Source: DATBSK01 sp964501785 | Lineage (GTDB): Bacteria > Actinomycetota > Acidimicrobiia > IMCC26256 > PALSA-555 | Direction: 5' to 3' | Length of the DNA stretch: 64,000 nt | Assembly (NCBI GenBank): GCA_964501785.1 | Contig: CAZCUD010000005.1 | Span: 124,001-188,000 of the forward strand | In this document: piece after piece, positions 8,938-18,619 of the stretch | Layout: every line of letters starts with the position of its first letter | Position numbering within the stretch: position 1 is the first letter of the stretch | Translations under genes and position numbers: made by a program | The notes under the pieces: generated by a model | The model's input: the letters and a program-made list of their open reading frames with translations, nothing else | What the model was told of the DNA's origin: nothing | Database searches by the model: none

Positions 8938-11268
8938 CTAGGACGCGTCCAGCGCCGCCAGGATCCGGCTCGGCGTGAGCGGCTGCTCCGTCACCTTCAC
9001 GCCTCGGAGCGCGAGCGCGTCGGCCACCGCGTTGAACACCGCGGGCGGTGAGCCGATCGCGCCGCCCTCCCCCATGCCCTTGTGCCCACCCGGAGTCGGC
9101 GAGCGCGTCTCCACGTGCCCGTACTCGATCTCCGGCACCTCGGTCGCGGTCGGCACGAGGTAGTCGAGGAACGTCGTCGTGAGCGGCGTGCCCCACTCGT
9201 CGTACACGAGGTGCTCGTAGAGCACGCCGCCGATCCCCTGCACGACGCCACCCGCGATCTGTCCCTCCACGATCATCGGGTTGATCATCACGCCGCAGTC
9301 CTCGCTCACGACGTAGCGGAGCAGACGCACCAGCCCGGTGCCCGGGTCGACCTCGACGGTGCACACGTGGCACGCGTTCGACCAGGTGATCGGCGGCGCC
9401 TGGTACGAGACCGTGGCCTCCAGCCCCGGTGCGATGCCCTCGGGCAGCTCGGCAGGCGAGTTGTACGCCACGCGCGCGACCTCGGCGATCGCGACACCCC
9501 GCGACGGCGTGCCGCGCACCGTGATCCGTCCGGCCTCGACCTCGAGGTCCTCGGGCGCGGCTTCGAGCAGGTGGGCCGCCACCTGCACGGCCTTCTCGCG
9601 CACCTCGGTCGAGGCCGCCCGCGCCGCGCCGCCGGCGACCACCGCGGTTCGGCTCCCGCCGGTCCCGGCCCCGAAGGGTGCGCTCGCGGTGTCGCCCTGC
9701 ACGACCGTCACGTCGTCGATGTCGACCCCGAGGTGCTCGGCCACCACCTGCGCCATCGTGGTCTCGACGCCCTGGCCGTGCGATCCCGTGCCGAGGAGCA
9801 CCGTGACGGTCCCGCTCGGCTGCACCCTCACCGTCGCGGTCTCGACCCCGATCGACCCCGACGCCATGCTCGTCGGCTCGACGTAGAGCCCGATGCCGAC
9901 GCCGAGCAGCCGGCCCTCGTGCGCGAACGCGCGCTGCTGCTCGGCGCGGAACTCGTCGTAACCGATGATGCCGACCGCTTGCTCGAGGGTCTCCGACGGC
10001 GTGACGTGGTCGAGCGGCATCCCCATCGCCGTCGTGTAGGGCAGCTCGTCGGCACCGATGACGTTGCGACGCCGCAGCTCGAGCGGGTCGAGCCCGATCT
10101 CGCGCGCGACCAGGTCGACGACCTCTTCCCGAGCGACGCTCTCGAACATCCAGGGCCCGCGGTACGCGCCGCGCCCGCAGGTGTTCGTCCACACCGAAGT
10201 GCTCGTGAAGCCCATCTTCGGCAGGCGGTACGGACCGGGGAACAGCATCGCCACGAACGGTCCGACGCCGCCGGTGCCGCCGACCGGGTAGGCGCCGCAG
10301 TCCTCCACGTGATCGAGGTGCGCGGCGGTGAACCGGGCGTCGGCGTCGACGGCCACCTTGACCGTCGCGACGTCGGCGCGCGCGTGCACCGACGCGATCA
10401 GGTTCTCGCGCCGGTCCTCGATCCACTTGATCGCGCAGCCGAGGTGGCGCGCGGCTGCGATCACCGTCAGCTCGTCGCGCTGCACGAAGTACTTCTGGCC
10501 GAACCCGCCACCCACGTCGGCACCGCGCACCCGCACGAGGTGCTCGGGGACGCCGGTGAGGCGCGAGCAGACCTGCCGCGCCTCGTGCGGGTTCTGGGTG
10601 GAGAGCACGACGTCGAGCTCGCCGCTCGCCGGCTCGTAGGACGCGATCACGCCGCGGGTCTCCATCGGCACGTTCGTGTGCCGGTGCTGCACGATCCGCT
10701 CGGTGACGACGTGCGCGGCCGCCGCGAACGCCGCGTCGAGGTCGGGGTCGGGTGGGGTGGGGATCTGCCCGGCGACGTTCGATCCCAGCTCGGGGTGCAC
10801 GAGCTCGGCCGGCTCGTCGCGCGCGCGCTCCGGATCGACGATCGCGTCCAACGGCTCGTACTCGACGAGGACGAGCTCGCACGCGTCCTCGGCCACGTAG
10901 CGGCTCTCGGCGACGACGATCGCGACGAGGTCCCCGACGAAGCGCACGTCGCCGTCGGCGAGGGGCCGGACGGGTGAGCACATCGACGGCGGCGCATCGC
11001 CCTGGAACATGGTCGGCTGCATCGACCCCACCACCGGGTTGAGGTCGGCGCCCGTGAGCACTGCTCGCACGCCCTGGAGCGCCCTGGCGTCGTCGACGTC
11101 GATGGACGTGATGCGGGCCCGAGCGTGGTCGCTGCGCACGAAGGCAGCGTGGAGCATCCCGGGGACGACGACGTCGTCGACGTAGGTGCCGTGCCCGGTG
11201 AGCAGGCGCGGGTCCTCGCGCCGCAGCACCTTCTGCCCGACGAAGCGGCCCGCGGTCGTGGTGTCCAT
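8938..11268 (-). CDS. Molybdenum hydroxylase large subunit (xanthine dehydrogenase/CoxL-like)
   Basis: A 776-residue molybdopterin-binding subunit. The N-terminal VGQKVLRREDPRLLTGHGTYVDD is the standard opening of this family, and GADVGGGFGQKYFV is the cofactor glycine loop. The active-site strand reads AYRGPWMFES, lacking the cysteine of true aerobic CO dehydrogenases (AYRCSFR), so CO is not the expected substrate. The glutamate base is probably in the C-terminal GGHKGMGEGGAIG. The start ATG overlaps the small-subunit stop (TGATG). The third gene of a medium-small-large set, it probably hydroxylates a purine or another heteroaromatic or aldehyde substrate. Confidence 0.92.
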   Translation of the reverse strand: MDTTTAGRFVGQKVLRREDPRLLTGHGTYVDDVVVPGMLHAAFVRSDHARARITSIDVDDARALQGVRAVLTGADLNPVVGSMQPTMFQGDAPPSMCSPVRPLADGDVRFVGDLVAIVVAESRYVAEDACELVLVEYEPLDAIVDPERARDEPAELVHPELGSNVAGQIPTPPDPDLDAAFAAAAHVVTERIVQHRHTNVPMETRGVIASYEPASGELDVVLSTQNPHEARQVCSRLTGVPEHLVRVRGADVGGGFGQKYFVQRDELTVIAAARHLGCAIKWIEDRRENLIASVHARADVATVKVAVDADARFTAAHLDHVEDCGAYPVGGTGGVGPFVAMLFPGPYRLPKMGFTSTSVWTNTCGRGAYRGPWMFESVAREEVVDLVAREIGLDPLELRRRNVIGADELPYTTAMGMPLDHVTPSETLEQAVGIIGYDEFRAEQQRAFAHEGRLLGVGIGLYVEPTSMASGSIGVETATVRVQPSGTVTVLLGTGSHGQGVETTMAQVVAEHLGVDIDDVTVVQGDTASAPFGAGTGGSRTAVVAGGAARAASTEVREKAVQVAAHLLEAAPEDLEVEAGRITVRGTPSRGVAIAEVARVAYNSPAELPEGIAPGLEATVSYQAPPITWSNACHVCTVEVDPGTGLVRLLRYVVSEDCGVMINPMIVEGQIAGGVVQGIGGVLYEHLVYDEWGTPLTTTFLDYLVPTATEVPEIEYGHVETRSPTPGGHKGMGEGGAIGSPPAVFNAVADALALRGVKVTEQPLTPSRILAALDAS

Positions 11269-11762
11269 CAGCCCATCGCGCCGGAGTCGGCGCCGGAGCG
11301 GGCCGCGCGGCGGACGGCGTTGACGATGCCCTGGTAGCCGGTGCAGCGGCACAGGTTCCCCGAGATCCCTTCGCGGATCTCGTCGTCGGTCGGATCCGGG
11401 TTCTCGCGCAGGAGTGCGGTGACCGTCACCACGAAGCCGGGCGTGCAGAAGCCGCACTGGAGCCCGTGCTCCTCGCGGAACGCGGATTGGACGGGCGAGA
11501 GCGTCCCGTCGTCGGGCGAGAGCCCCTCGATCGTCACGACCTCGGCACCGTCGGCCTGCACCGCGAAGAGGAGGCACGAGCGGACCGCGGCACCGTCGAG
11601 GAGCACCGTGCACGCACCGCACACGCCGTGCTCGCAACCGAGGTGGGTGCCGGTGAGCGCGCAGTCCTCGCGCAGGAAGTCGGCCAGCGTGCGCCGGGCC
11701 TCGACACGACCCCGGCGTTCGAGGCCGTTGACCGACAGCGTGATCTCGTGCTCACCGCTCAC
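11268..11762 (-). CDS. Molybdenum hydroxylase 2Fe-2S small subunit
   Basis: A 164-residue electron-transfer subunit with two [2Fe-2S] clusters. The plant-ferredoxin-type ligands are CEHGVCGACTVLLDG with an upstream partner, and the C-terminal cluster ligands are CGFCTPG and CRCTGYQ. The GTG at 11762 overlaps the stop of the FAD subunit gene as GTGA, which fixes the start and implies translational coupling. The usual 155-170 residue length is kept. It passes electrons from the molybdenum site of the large subunit to FAD in the medium subunit. Confidence 0.95.
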   Translation of the reverse strand: MSGEHEITLSVNGLERRGRVEARRTLADFLREDCALTGTHLGCEHGVCGACTVLLDGAAVRSCLLFAVQADGAEVVTIEGLSPDDGTLSPVQSAFREEHGLQCGFCTPGFVVTVTALLRENPDPTDDEIREGISGNLCRCTGYQGIVNAVRRAARSGADSGAMG

Positions 11763-12634
11763 GAAGGCCTCCGGGCGCGCTCGAGTGCGGACGTCAGCGT
11801 GCGCTGCACGAGGTGCGCGCCGACGCGGCGGCGGTACGCGGACGTCGCGTGGATGTCGTCGGGTGGGTCGAGGTCGGCGACGGCGAGGTGCGCGACCTCC
11901 TCGAGATCGGGGCCCGACGGGGTGCGTCCGAGCAGCGCGGCCTCCGCGTCGGACGGACGCAGCGGCGTGCTGCCGACGCCCAGCATGCCGAGCGCGACGC
12001 GCTGGACCGCACCGGCTCCGTCGAGCTCGACCGCGGCCCCGACGCCCGCGAGCGCGAAGTCGCCGCTTCGCCGTGCGACCTCTTCGAACGCGAACCCGCA
12101 GCGCCCCTCCCAGACCGGGAAGTGGATCGACGTGAGCAGCTCGTCGTCGGCGAGGCACGTCGTCCAGGTGCCCTCGAAGAACTCGGCGGCCGGCACCCGA
12201 CGCGAGCCGCCGGGACCGACGATCTCCATCTCGGCGCCGAGCGCGAGGGCCACGGCCGGCAGCTCGGAGGCGGGATCGGCATGCGCGATCGACCCGCCGA
12301 CCGTCCCCCGGTTCCGGATCTGGCTGTGCCCGATGTAGGGGACGGCCTGCGCGAGCAACGGCACTGCACGCTCGACCTCCGCGTCGGTCTCGATCGCGCG
12401 CTGGCGCGTCATCGCGCCGATCGACAGCGTGCCGTTGGTGCGCGTGACGCCGCGCAGGTCGGGGACGCGATTCAGGTCGACGATGTGCTCGAAGCGCGTG
12501 AGGCGCAGGGCGAGCATCGGCACCAGGCTCTGGCCGCCCGCGAGCGGCTTGCACTCGTCGGCGTGCTCGGCGAGGACCCCGACCGCGTCGTCGACGGTGA
12601 CCGGCGCGTGGTACTCGAACGGCGCGGGCTTCAC
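11759..12634 (-). CDS. Molybdenum hydroxylase FAD-binding medium subunit
   Basis: A 291-residue flavoprotein of the CoxM/XdhB type. The FAD pyrophosphate loop is KPLAGGQSLVPMLALR (about residues 29-44), and a second loop is TVGGSIAHADPASELP. I choose the GTG at 12634 because GAGGGG lies 8 nt upstream and it gives the family start KPAPFEYHAPVTVDDAV. A GTG 24 nt further upstream is possible. It leads the three-subunit set in the order medium-small-large, common in actinobacteria, and is separated from the enoyl-CoA hydratase gene by 95 nt containing a palindrome. Confidence 0.92.
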   Translation of the reverse strand: MKPAPFEYHAPVTVDDAVGVLAEHADECKPLAGGQSLVPMLALRLTRFEHIVDLNRVPDLRGVTRTNGTLSIGAMTRQRAIETDAEVERAVPLLAQAVPYIGHSQIRNRGTVGGSIAHADPASELPAVALALGAEMEIVGPGGSRRVPAAEFFEGTWTTCLADDELLTSIHFPVWEGRCGFAFEEVARRSGDFALAGVGAAVELDGAGAVQRVALGMLGVGSTPLRPSDAEAALLGRTPSGPDLEEVAHLAVADLDPPDDIHATSAYRRRVGAHLVQRTLTSALERARRPS

Positions 12635-12675
12635 GCGGCGACCCCCTCGTCCCTCCACCCGGGCTGCGCCGCGAC

Positions 12676-12691
12676 CTGACGCCGGCGTCAG
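12676..12691. promoter_or_regulatory. Perfect 16-bp palindrome upstream of the molybdenum hydroxylase genes
   Basis: CTGACGCCGGCGTCAG is a perfect palindrome in the 95-bp gap between the enoyl-CoA hydratase stop and the FAD-subunit start. It could be an operator for separate control of the hydroxylase genes or a short processing hairpin. Its half CTGACGCC recurs at 6571 and, inverted, at 17487. Confidence 0.45.
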
Positions 12692-12729
12692 CGAAGCCGC
12701 AACCTACCTGCTCGTCCCCGCCCGGCGCG

Positions 12730-13545
<816 letters not shown>

Positions 13546-13562
13546 CACGCCCCCCGTCCGGG

Positions 13563-14477
13563 TCAGGTCTTCAGCAGCTCGGGATGGCGCGCCGCGACCA
13601 TGCGGCGGATGCCGTCGTCGATCGACACCGTCGCCTCGCCCGCGATCCCGTGCAGCTTCGTGAGGTCGACGTGCACGCTGCCGATCGTGCCCGGCGTCTC
13701 CTCGAACCTCGGCTCGAGCCCGGTGAGGTCACCCAACAGCCCGCACCAGTCCTCCAACGAGGCCGGGGCACCCCCCCAGTTGACGATCGTCGCGGGCACG
13801 GACGCCGCGTCGAGGAGCGCCGGCACCGTGCGCGCGATGTCGTCGTCGTGGATCGGGTCGAACAGGTTCGGGCGCTCGGGGTGCAGCGGGATGGGCATGC
13901 CGGCGAGCATGAACTCGAGGTGCCAGCCCGGCCAGCCCCCGTTGTCGCCGTACGGCACGTTGAGCCGGGCGATCGTGGTGGGCACGCCGTGCTCGCGTGC
14001 CGCCGCGCGTGCGACGACCTCGGCGGCGATCTTGGCGAGGCTGTACGTGGGGAACATGACTCGGTGGTTGTCGCCGAGCGGGTCGGTCTCGACGAGCGCG
14101 CGCCCCGGCCCCTGGTGCTGGTAGACCGCCGTCGACGAGCAGTGCAGGAAGGCCCGCGGCTTCGTGTGCCCCATGAGCAGCGCGATCGACTCGCCGTTCG
14201 CGGCGAGGTCGCGGTCCCAGTCGTCGTCGCCGCCCTTGGTGACGGCGAGGTTGAGCACGTAGTCGAAGTCGGTGGGCAGCTCGGAGAAGTCGGCGGTCGC
14301 CAGGTCCGTCGGGACGCACGTCACGCCGGCGTCCTCGAGCCGCTGTCTCGCGGCCGCGTCCGAGAACCGAGCGATCCCCCACACGTCGTTGTCGCGCGCG
14401 AGCGAGAGCGTGAGCGGGAGCGCGACCTGACCGGTCGGCCCCGTGACGAGGACCTTCGCGCCTTCGAGCGTCGTCAT
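13563..14477 (-). CDS. NAD-dependent epimerase/dehydratase-like protein
   Basis: A 304-residue extended SDR-type protein. The nucleotide loop is VLVTGPTGQVALP (about residues 9-21), where the last glycine of the usual GxxGxxG is replaced by alanine. The catalytic Tyr-Lys pair is in PTYSLAKIAAE with an upstream serine in LHCSSTAVYQ. The ATG overlaps the stop of the DUF35 gene as ATGA. Its operon partners act on coenzyme-A thioesters, so it may be a dehydrogenase or reductase of a ring or branched intermediate. Sugar epimerase activity is less likely in this setting. Confidence 0.85.
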   Translation of the reverse strand: MTTLEGAKVLVTGPTGQVALPLTLSLARDNDVWGIARFSDAAARQRLEDAGVTCVPTDLATADFSELPTDFDYVLNLAVTKGGDDDWDRDLAANGESIALLMGHTKPRAFLHCSSTAVYQHQGPGRALVETDPLGDNHRVMFPTYSLAKIAAEVVARAAAREHGVPTTIARLNVPYGDNGGWPGWHLEFMLAGMPIPLHPERPNLFDPIHDDDIARTVPALLDAASVPATIVNWGGAPASLEDWCGLLGDLTGLEPRFEETPGTIGSVHVDLTKLHGIAGEATVSIDDGIRRMVAARHPELLKT

Positions 14478-14938
14478 GCCGGCCTCCAGGTCGGGACGGA
14501 CACACCCTCCTCGATGTCGCGCCACACGAGCTCGACGTCGAGCCCGATGCGCACGTCGGACACCGCGCAGTCGGTCATCGCGCCGATCAGGCGGCACCCA
14601 TCGGTGTCGGGCAGCTCGACGACGGCGGGGACGTGCGGCACCGTGTCGGCGAGGTCGGGCATGAGCGGGTGGCGCACGACGGTGAAGCTGTAGACGGTGC
14701 CGGCGCCGAGGCGCTCGACCCACTCCACTCCCTGGGCCCGGCACTTCCAGCAGAACGCGCTGGGCGGCAGCCGGAAGGTCGCGCACGTCGTGCAGCGCGG
14801 GACCACGAGCCGGTGCTCGGCAGCCGCGAGCCAGAACGGCTCGGTGAACACGTCGGGCGTGAGCGACACGAGGCCCTCGGGCGGCAGTCGCACGGCCTCG
14901 GGCTCGGGCGAGGTGGAGGTGTCCGGCGCGGCGCTCAC
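14474..14938 (-). CDS. DUF35/OB-fold zinc-ribbon acyl-CoA-associated protein
   Basis: A 154-residue protein with a rubredoxin-like zinc ribbon, CTTCATFRLPPSAFCWKC, followed by an OB-fold (AGTVYSFTVV and later strands). Proteins of this type form complexes with thiolases or hydratases and are thought to help bind acyl-CoA. The GTG at 14938 overlaps the thiolase stop (GTGA), and the end overlaps the epimerase start, so all three are probably translated together. The first 25 residues are Pro/Glu-rich and lack family similarity. The partnership with the thiolase is inferred from gene order. Confidence 0.9.
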   Translation of the reverse strand: MSAAPDTSTSPEPEAVRLPPEGLVSLTPDVFTEPFWLAAAEHRLVVPRCTTCATFRLPPSAFCWKCRAQGVEWVERLGAGTVYSFTVVRHPLMPDLADTVPHVPAVVELPDTDGCRLIGAMTDCAVSDVRIGLDVELVWRDIEEGVSVPTWRPA

Positions 14939-16149
14939 GAGCTCGGCTCCTTCGCGAGGAGGAGGGCGCTGGTCGGGATCGACGCCGGACCGCCCGTCGA
15001 CAGCGCGAGCTCGGCGCCTTCGACCTGGTTGACCGCGGTGCCCCGGATCTGCTCGACCGCCTCCTTCACGTGCGTCATCCCGATGATGTAGGCCTCCGAG
15101 AGGTTGCCGCCATGGGTGTTGACCGGCAGCGAGCCGTGCGGCCACCGGATCGCTCCCGACTCGACGAACGCGCCGCCCTCGCCGATGCCGCAGAAGCCGT
15201 AGTCCTCGAGCTGCATGAGGACCATGGGCGCGAAGTGGTCGTAGAGGAGGGCGACGTCCACGTCGTCGGGACCGCATCCGGCCATCTCGTAGAGGCGCTG
15301 CGCGACGGGGCGATGCCCGGACGACGCGAACTCGTCGTCGGGCATCCCCATCCAGGTGATGGCCTGCCCCCATCGCCCGTGTCCCCCGTGCGCGGTGGCG
15401 CGGACGTACGCGGGCGGGTGTCGCAGGTCCTTCGCGCGCTCGGCGCTCGTGGTGACGACGGCGACCGCTCCGTCGCACTCCAGGCAGAAGTCGAACAGGC
15501 ACAGCGGCTCGGCGATCATGCGGGCGTCGAAGTAGTCGTCGAGGGTGAGCTCGTCGCGCATCAACGACGTCTCCCGGCGTCGCGCGTTCTCGCGCGTCGA
15601 GATCGCGATCTCGGCGAAGTGCTCTCGCTTGGTGCCGTACAGGTGCATGTGACGCTGCGCGAGCACCGCGAACATCTGTCCGGGCCCCATCAGACCGGCC
15701 GGCTGGATGAAGTTGCCCTCGGGAGTGGCGGGCGCGGAGTACTGGCCGCCCTTCTCGCCCTTCTTCTTCGGTGCGTAGGACGTCCCGAAGCGGTTGGCCG
15801 CCTGCTGGAGGGTCATGAGGCTGACGACGCACTCGGCCATCCCCGAGGCGATCGCCGCCGCGGCGAGCCCCACGGAGCCGGATGCGCCACCCCCGCCACC
15901 CGTCAGCTGCGCGGTGAAGCGCACCTCGGGCACGCCGAGGACCTGCGCGAACAGCGAGGTGTCGCCGCCGAGCCCGAAGCTGTACAGCGCGAACCCGTCG
16001 ACGTCGTCGACCGTCAGCCCGGCATCCTCGAGCGCGGCGAGGGTGGCCTTGCCGGCCATCTCGAAGGGCGTCTGGGGCAGCGACCGGCCCCGCTTGTAGT
16101 ACGGCGTCGCGCCGACGCCGACGACGGCAGCCTTGTCACGGAGGGTCAT
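14935..16149 (-). CDS. Thiolase-like acyl-CoA acyltransferase
   Basis: A 404-residue member of the thiolase superfamily, in the lipid-transfer-protein-like branch usually paired with DUF35 proteins. Visible hallmarks are the start KAAVVGVGATPYYKRGR, the Gly-rich LTGGGGGASGSVGLAAAAIASG region and the C-terminal LPVNTHGGNLSEAYIIGMTH, which holds the conserved HGG. The usual nucleophilic cysteine position is not clear, as in other members of this branch, so retro-aldol or thiolytic chemistry on side-chain CoA esters is a possibility. It is the first gene of the leftward operon, and its start is only 17 nt from the divergent bioA start. Confidence 0.9.
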   Translation of the reverse strand: MTLRDKAAVVGVGATPYYKRGRSLPQTPFEMAGKATLAALEDAGLTVDDVDGFALYSFGLGGDTSLFAQVLGVPEVRFTAQLTGGGGGASGSVGLAAAAIASGMAECVVSLMTLQQAANRFGTSYAPKKKGEKGGQYSAPATPEGNFIQPAGLMGPGQMFAVLAQRHMHLYGTKREHFAEIAISTRENARRRETSLMRDELTLDDYFDARMIAEPLCLFDFCLECDGAVAVVTTSAERAKDLRHPPAYVRATAHGGHGRWGQAITWMGMPDDEFASSGHRPVAQRLYEMAGCGPDDVDVALLYDHFAPMVLMQLEDYGFCGIGEGGAFVESGAIRWPHGSLPVNTHGGNLSEAYIIGMTHVKEAVEQIRGTAVNQVEGAELALSTGGPASIPTSALLLAKEPSS

Positions 16150-16166
16150 GCGGGGGGCATCATGGC

Positions 16167-17504
16167 ATGGTGGACGACACCGCCGACCCTGCCCCGACGG
16201 GCGCCGAGGTCGATGCCGCGGTGTGGGCGAAGCGCGATGCCGGGGTCGTGTGGCACGGGTTCACCCAGATGTCGTGCTTCACCGAGAGCTCGCCGGTCAT
16301 CGTCGAGCGCGGTGAAGGCCACGAGCTTATCGACGTCGAAGGGCGGCGCTACCTCGACGCGATCTCGTCGCTGTGGGTCAACACGCTCGGGCACGGGGTG
16401 CCCGAGCTCGACGACGCGATCCGTGAGCAGCTCGATCGAGGGGCGCACTCGACGATGCTCGGCAACGGCAACCGCGTCGTGGTGGAGCTCGCGGAGGCAC
16501 TCGCGCCGCGGGTGCCCGTCGACGACCCCCACTTCCTGTTCGCGTCCGACGGGGCCAGCGCCGTCGAGCAGGCCCTGAAGATCGCGTTCCAGCACTGGGC
16601 GAACCTCGGGGTCGAGGGGCGCACCACCTTCCTCGCGTTCGGCGGTGCCTACCACGGCGACACGATCGGCGCGCTGTCGGTCGGCGCGGGCGGGTTCGGC
16701 ACCGACCTGTTCGACCCACTCCGCTTCCCGGTGCTGCGCGCACCAGGGTTCGACGATCCGGCCTGCTTCGAGACGGCCGCGGCCATGGTGGCCGCGCACT
16801 CGCACGAGCTGGCCGCGGTGATCGTCGAGCCGCTGGTGCAGGGCGCCGCCGGGATGCAGCTCGCTCGCCCGGAAGCGTTCGCGCCCCTCGCAGCGGCGTG
16901 TCACGAGCACGACGTGCTGCTCGTCTGCGACGAGGTCGCCACCGGCTTCGGCCGCACCGGCACGCTCTTCGCGTCGGAGCAGTGCGGCCTGCGGCCCGAT
17001 CTGCTCGTCCTCGGGAAGGGCCTCACCGCCGGCTACCTCGCCCAGTCGGCGACGGTCGCCGCGGACCGGGTGTTCGCGTCGTTCCTCGGCCCCGACCTGT
17101 CGGAGCGCACGCTGTACCACGGCCACTCCTACAGCGGGAACGCGCTCGCGTGCGCGGTCGCGCTGCGCCACCTCGAGCTGCTCGACGAGTGGCGCGTGCT
17201 CGACACGGTGCGCGAGCGCTCGAGCGAGCTGCGCACCCTGCTCGACGAGCGCATCGCGCCGCACCCGACCGTGCGTGAGGTGCGCCTCCAGGGGCTGATG
17301 GGCGGCGTCGAGCTCGCGCCGCCACGCGAGGGTCTGCGCTGGGGCCGACGGGCGTGTGCCGGCGCGGTGCGGCGCGGCGTGCTCCTGCGTCCACTCGGTG
17401 ACGTGGTCGTGCTGATGCCGCCGCTGAACGTGACCAGCCCCGAGCTGCACCGGATCGTCGACGCCCTCGAGTCCTCCCTCGACGATCTGGCGTCAGAACG
17501 ATGA
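16167..17504 (+). CDS. bioA: Adenosylmethionine-8-amino-7-oxononanoate aminotransferase
   Basis: A 445-residue class III PLP aminotransferase that makes 7,8-diaminopelargonate in biotin synthesis. Typical features are SSLWVNTLGHGVPELDDAI, FGGAYHGDTIGALSVG, LLVCDEVATGFGRTGTLFA, and the PLP lysine in VLGKGLTAGYLAQSAT. The motif GHSYSGNALACAVAL also marks BioA. It is the first gene of bioA-bioF-bioD, with 4-nt overlaps at each junction. The last codons and the bioF start lie in an 18-nt motif also found upstream of the aminotransferase at 6599. Confidence 0.96.
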   Translation: MVDDTADPAPTGAEVDAAVWAKRDAGVVWHGFTQMSCFTESSPVIVERGEGHELIDVEGRRYLDAISSLWVNTLGHGVPELDDAIREQLDRGAHSTMLGNGNRVVVELAEALAPRVPVDDPHFLFASDGASAVEQALKIAFQHWANLGVEGRTTFLAFGGAYHGDTIGALSVGAGGFGTDLFDPLRFPVLRAPGFDDPACFETAAAMVAAHSHELAAVIVEPLVQGAAGMQLARPEAFAPLAAACHEHDVLLVCDEVATGFGRTGTLFASEQCGLRPDLLVLGKGLTAGYLAQSATVAADRVFASFLGPDLSERTLYHGHSYSGNALACAVALRHLELLDEWRVLDTVRERSSELRTLLDERIAPHPTVREVRLQGLMGGVELAPPREGLRWGRRACAGAVRRGVLLRPLGDVVVLMPPLNVTSPELHRIVDALESSLDDLASER

Positions 17505-18619
17505 ACATAGCGCGCTGGTCGGAGTGGGCGGACGCGGAGCGGGCGCAGATCCGGGACGCGGGTCGCTGGCGAGCCCCGCGCGACCTCGACGCGGCCGGGC
17601 CCGAAGGAAAGCTGGCGCCCGACGGGCGACCCGTGGTGTCGTTCGCGTCGAACGACTACCTCGGCCTCACCCAGCACCCGTCCGTCATCGCAGCCGCGCA
17701 CGCCGCGCTCGACCGTTGGGGCGCCGGAGCGGGCTCGGCGCGCCTCATCGTCGGCTCTCGTCCGGTCCACGGCGACCTGGAAGCGGCGCTCGCCGACTGG
17801 AAGTCGACCGAGCGCGCGGTGCTGTTCCCGACCGGCTTCGCCACCAACCTCGGCGTGCTCACCACGTTCGGCGGCCCCGACGTGCTCGTCGTGTCCGACG
17901 AGCTCAACCACGCGTCGATCATCGACGGCTGCCGGCTCGCGAAGGCGGAGTGCGCGATCGCGCGACATGCCGACCCCGCGCACGTCGACGCGCTGCTCGC
18001 CGAGCGCGGTGACCGGCGAGGACTGGTCGTCACCGACACCGTGTTCTCGATGGACGGTGACCTCGCGCCCATCGAGGAGCTCGTGACCGTGTGCGCGCGC
18101 CACGGCGCGCTGCTCGTGCTCGACGAGGCCCACGCGGTGCTCGGCCCCGATCCCGATCTCGGCGGCGCCGACGTGATCCGGATCGGCACCCTGTCGAAGA
18201 CGCTCGGCGCCCTGGGTGGGTTCGCGGCCGCGCGCGCCGAGTACGCCGAGCTGCTCGAGAACCGCGCTCGTTCGTACATCTTCACGACCGCCTCGACCCC
18301 GGCCGACGCCGCGGCCGGCCTCGCGGCTCTGGCGATCGTCCGCTCCCCCGAGGGTGAGCGGCTGCGCGCGCGGCTGCGCACGCACGTGGCGCGGCTCCGG
18401 CCCGGACACCGCTCGCCGATCGTCCCCGTCGTGCTCGGCGACGAGCGGCGCACGCTGGCCGCGGCCGAGGCGCTGCTCGACCAGGGGATGCTCGTGCCGG
18501 CGATCCGGCCGCCGACCGTGGCGCCCGGCACGTCGCGGCTGCGCGTCGCCCTGTCGGCCGCACACACGCCCGAGCAGGTCGACTCGCTCGCCCGCGCGCT
18601 CCACGACCTCGACGCGTGA
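17501..18619 (+). CDS. bioF: 8-Amino-7-oxononanoate synthase
   Basis: A 372-residue PLP-dependent alpha-oxoamine synthase joining pimeloyl-ACP or -CoA with L-alanine. The lysine is in IGTLSKTLGALGG, the aspartate in LLVLDEAHAVLG, and SFASNDYLGLTQHPSV plus GAGSARLIVGSRPVHGDLE are the hallmark N-terminal motifs. The ATG overlaps the bioA stop as ATGA. It completes the middle step of the pathway. No bioB, bioC or bioH is present in the window, so biotin ring closure and pimelate supply are encoded elsewhere. Confidence 0.97.
   Translation: MNIARWSEWADAERAQIRDAGRWRAPRDLDAAGPEGKLAPDGRPVVSFASNDYLGLTQHPSVIAAAHAALDRWGAGAGSARLIVGSRPVHGDLEAALADWKSTERAVLFPTGFATNLGVLTTFGGPDVLVVSDELNHASIIDGCRLAKAECAIARHADPAHVDALLAERGDRRGLVVTDTVFSMDGDLAPIEELVTVCARHGALLVLDEAHAVLGPDPDLGGADVIRIGTLSKTLGALGGFAAARAEYAELLENRARSYIFTTASTPADAAAGLAALAIVRSPEGERLRARLRTHVARLRPGHRSPIVPVVLGDERRTLAAAEALLDQGMLVPAIRPPTVAPGTSRLRVALSAAHTPEQVDSLARALHDLDA

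Noticed and set aside
9082..10977. Long open frame on the forward strand opposite the molybdenum hydroxylase large subunit
   Set aside because: It is antisense to a clear family protein, is very rich in Arg/His/Val as expected from a complementary high-GC frame, and has no recognisable domain.
8938..12634. Aerobic carbon monoxide dehydrogenase
   Set aside because: The active-site strand has Gly where the copper-ligating Cys of CoxL should be (AYRGPW), so only the general fold is shared.
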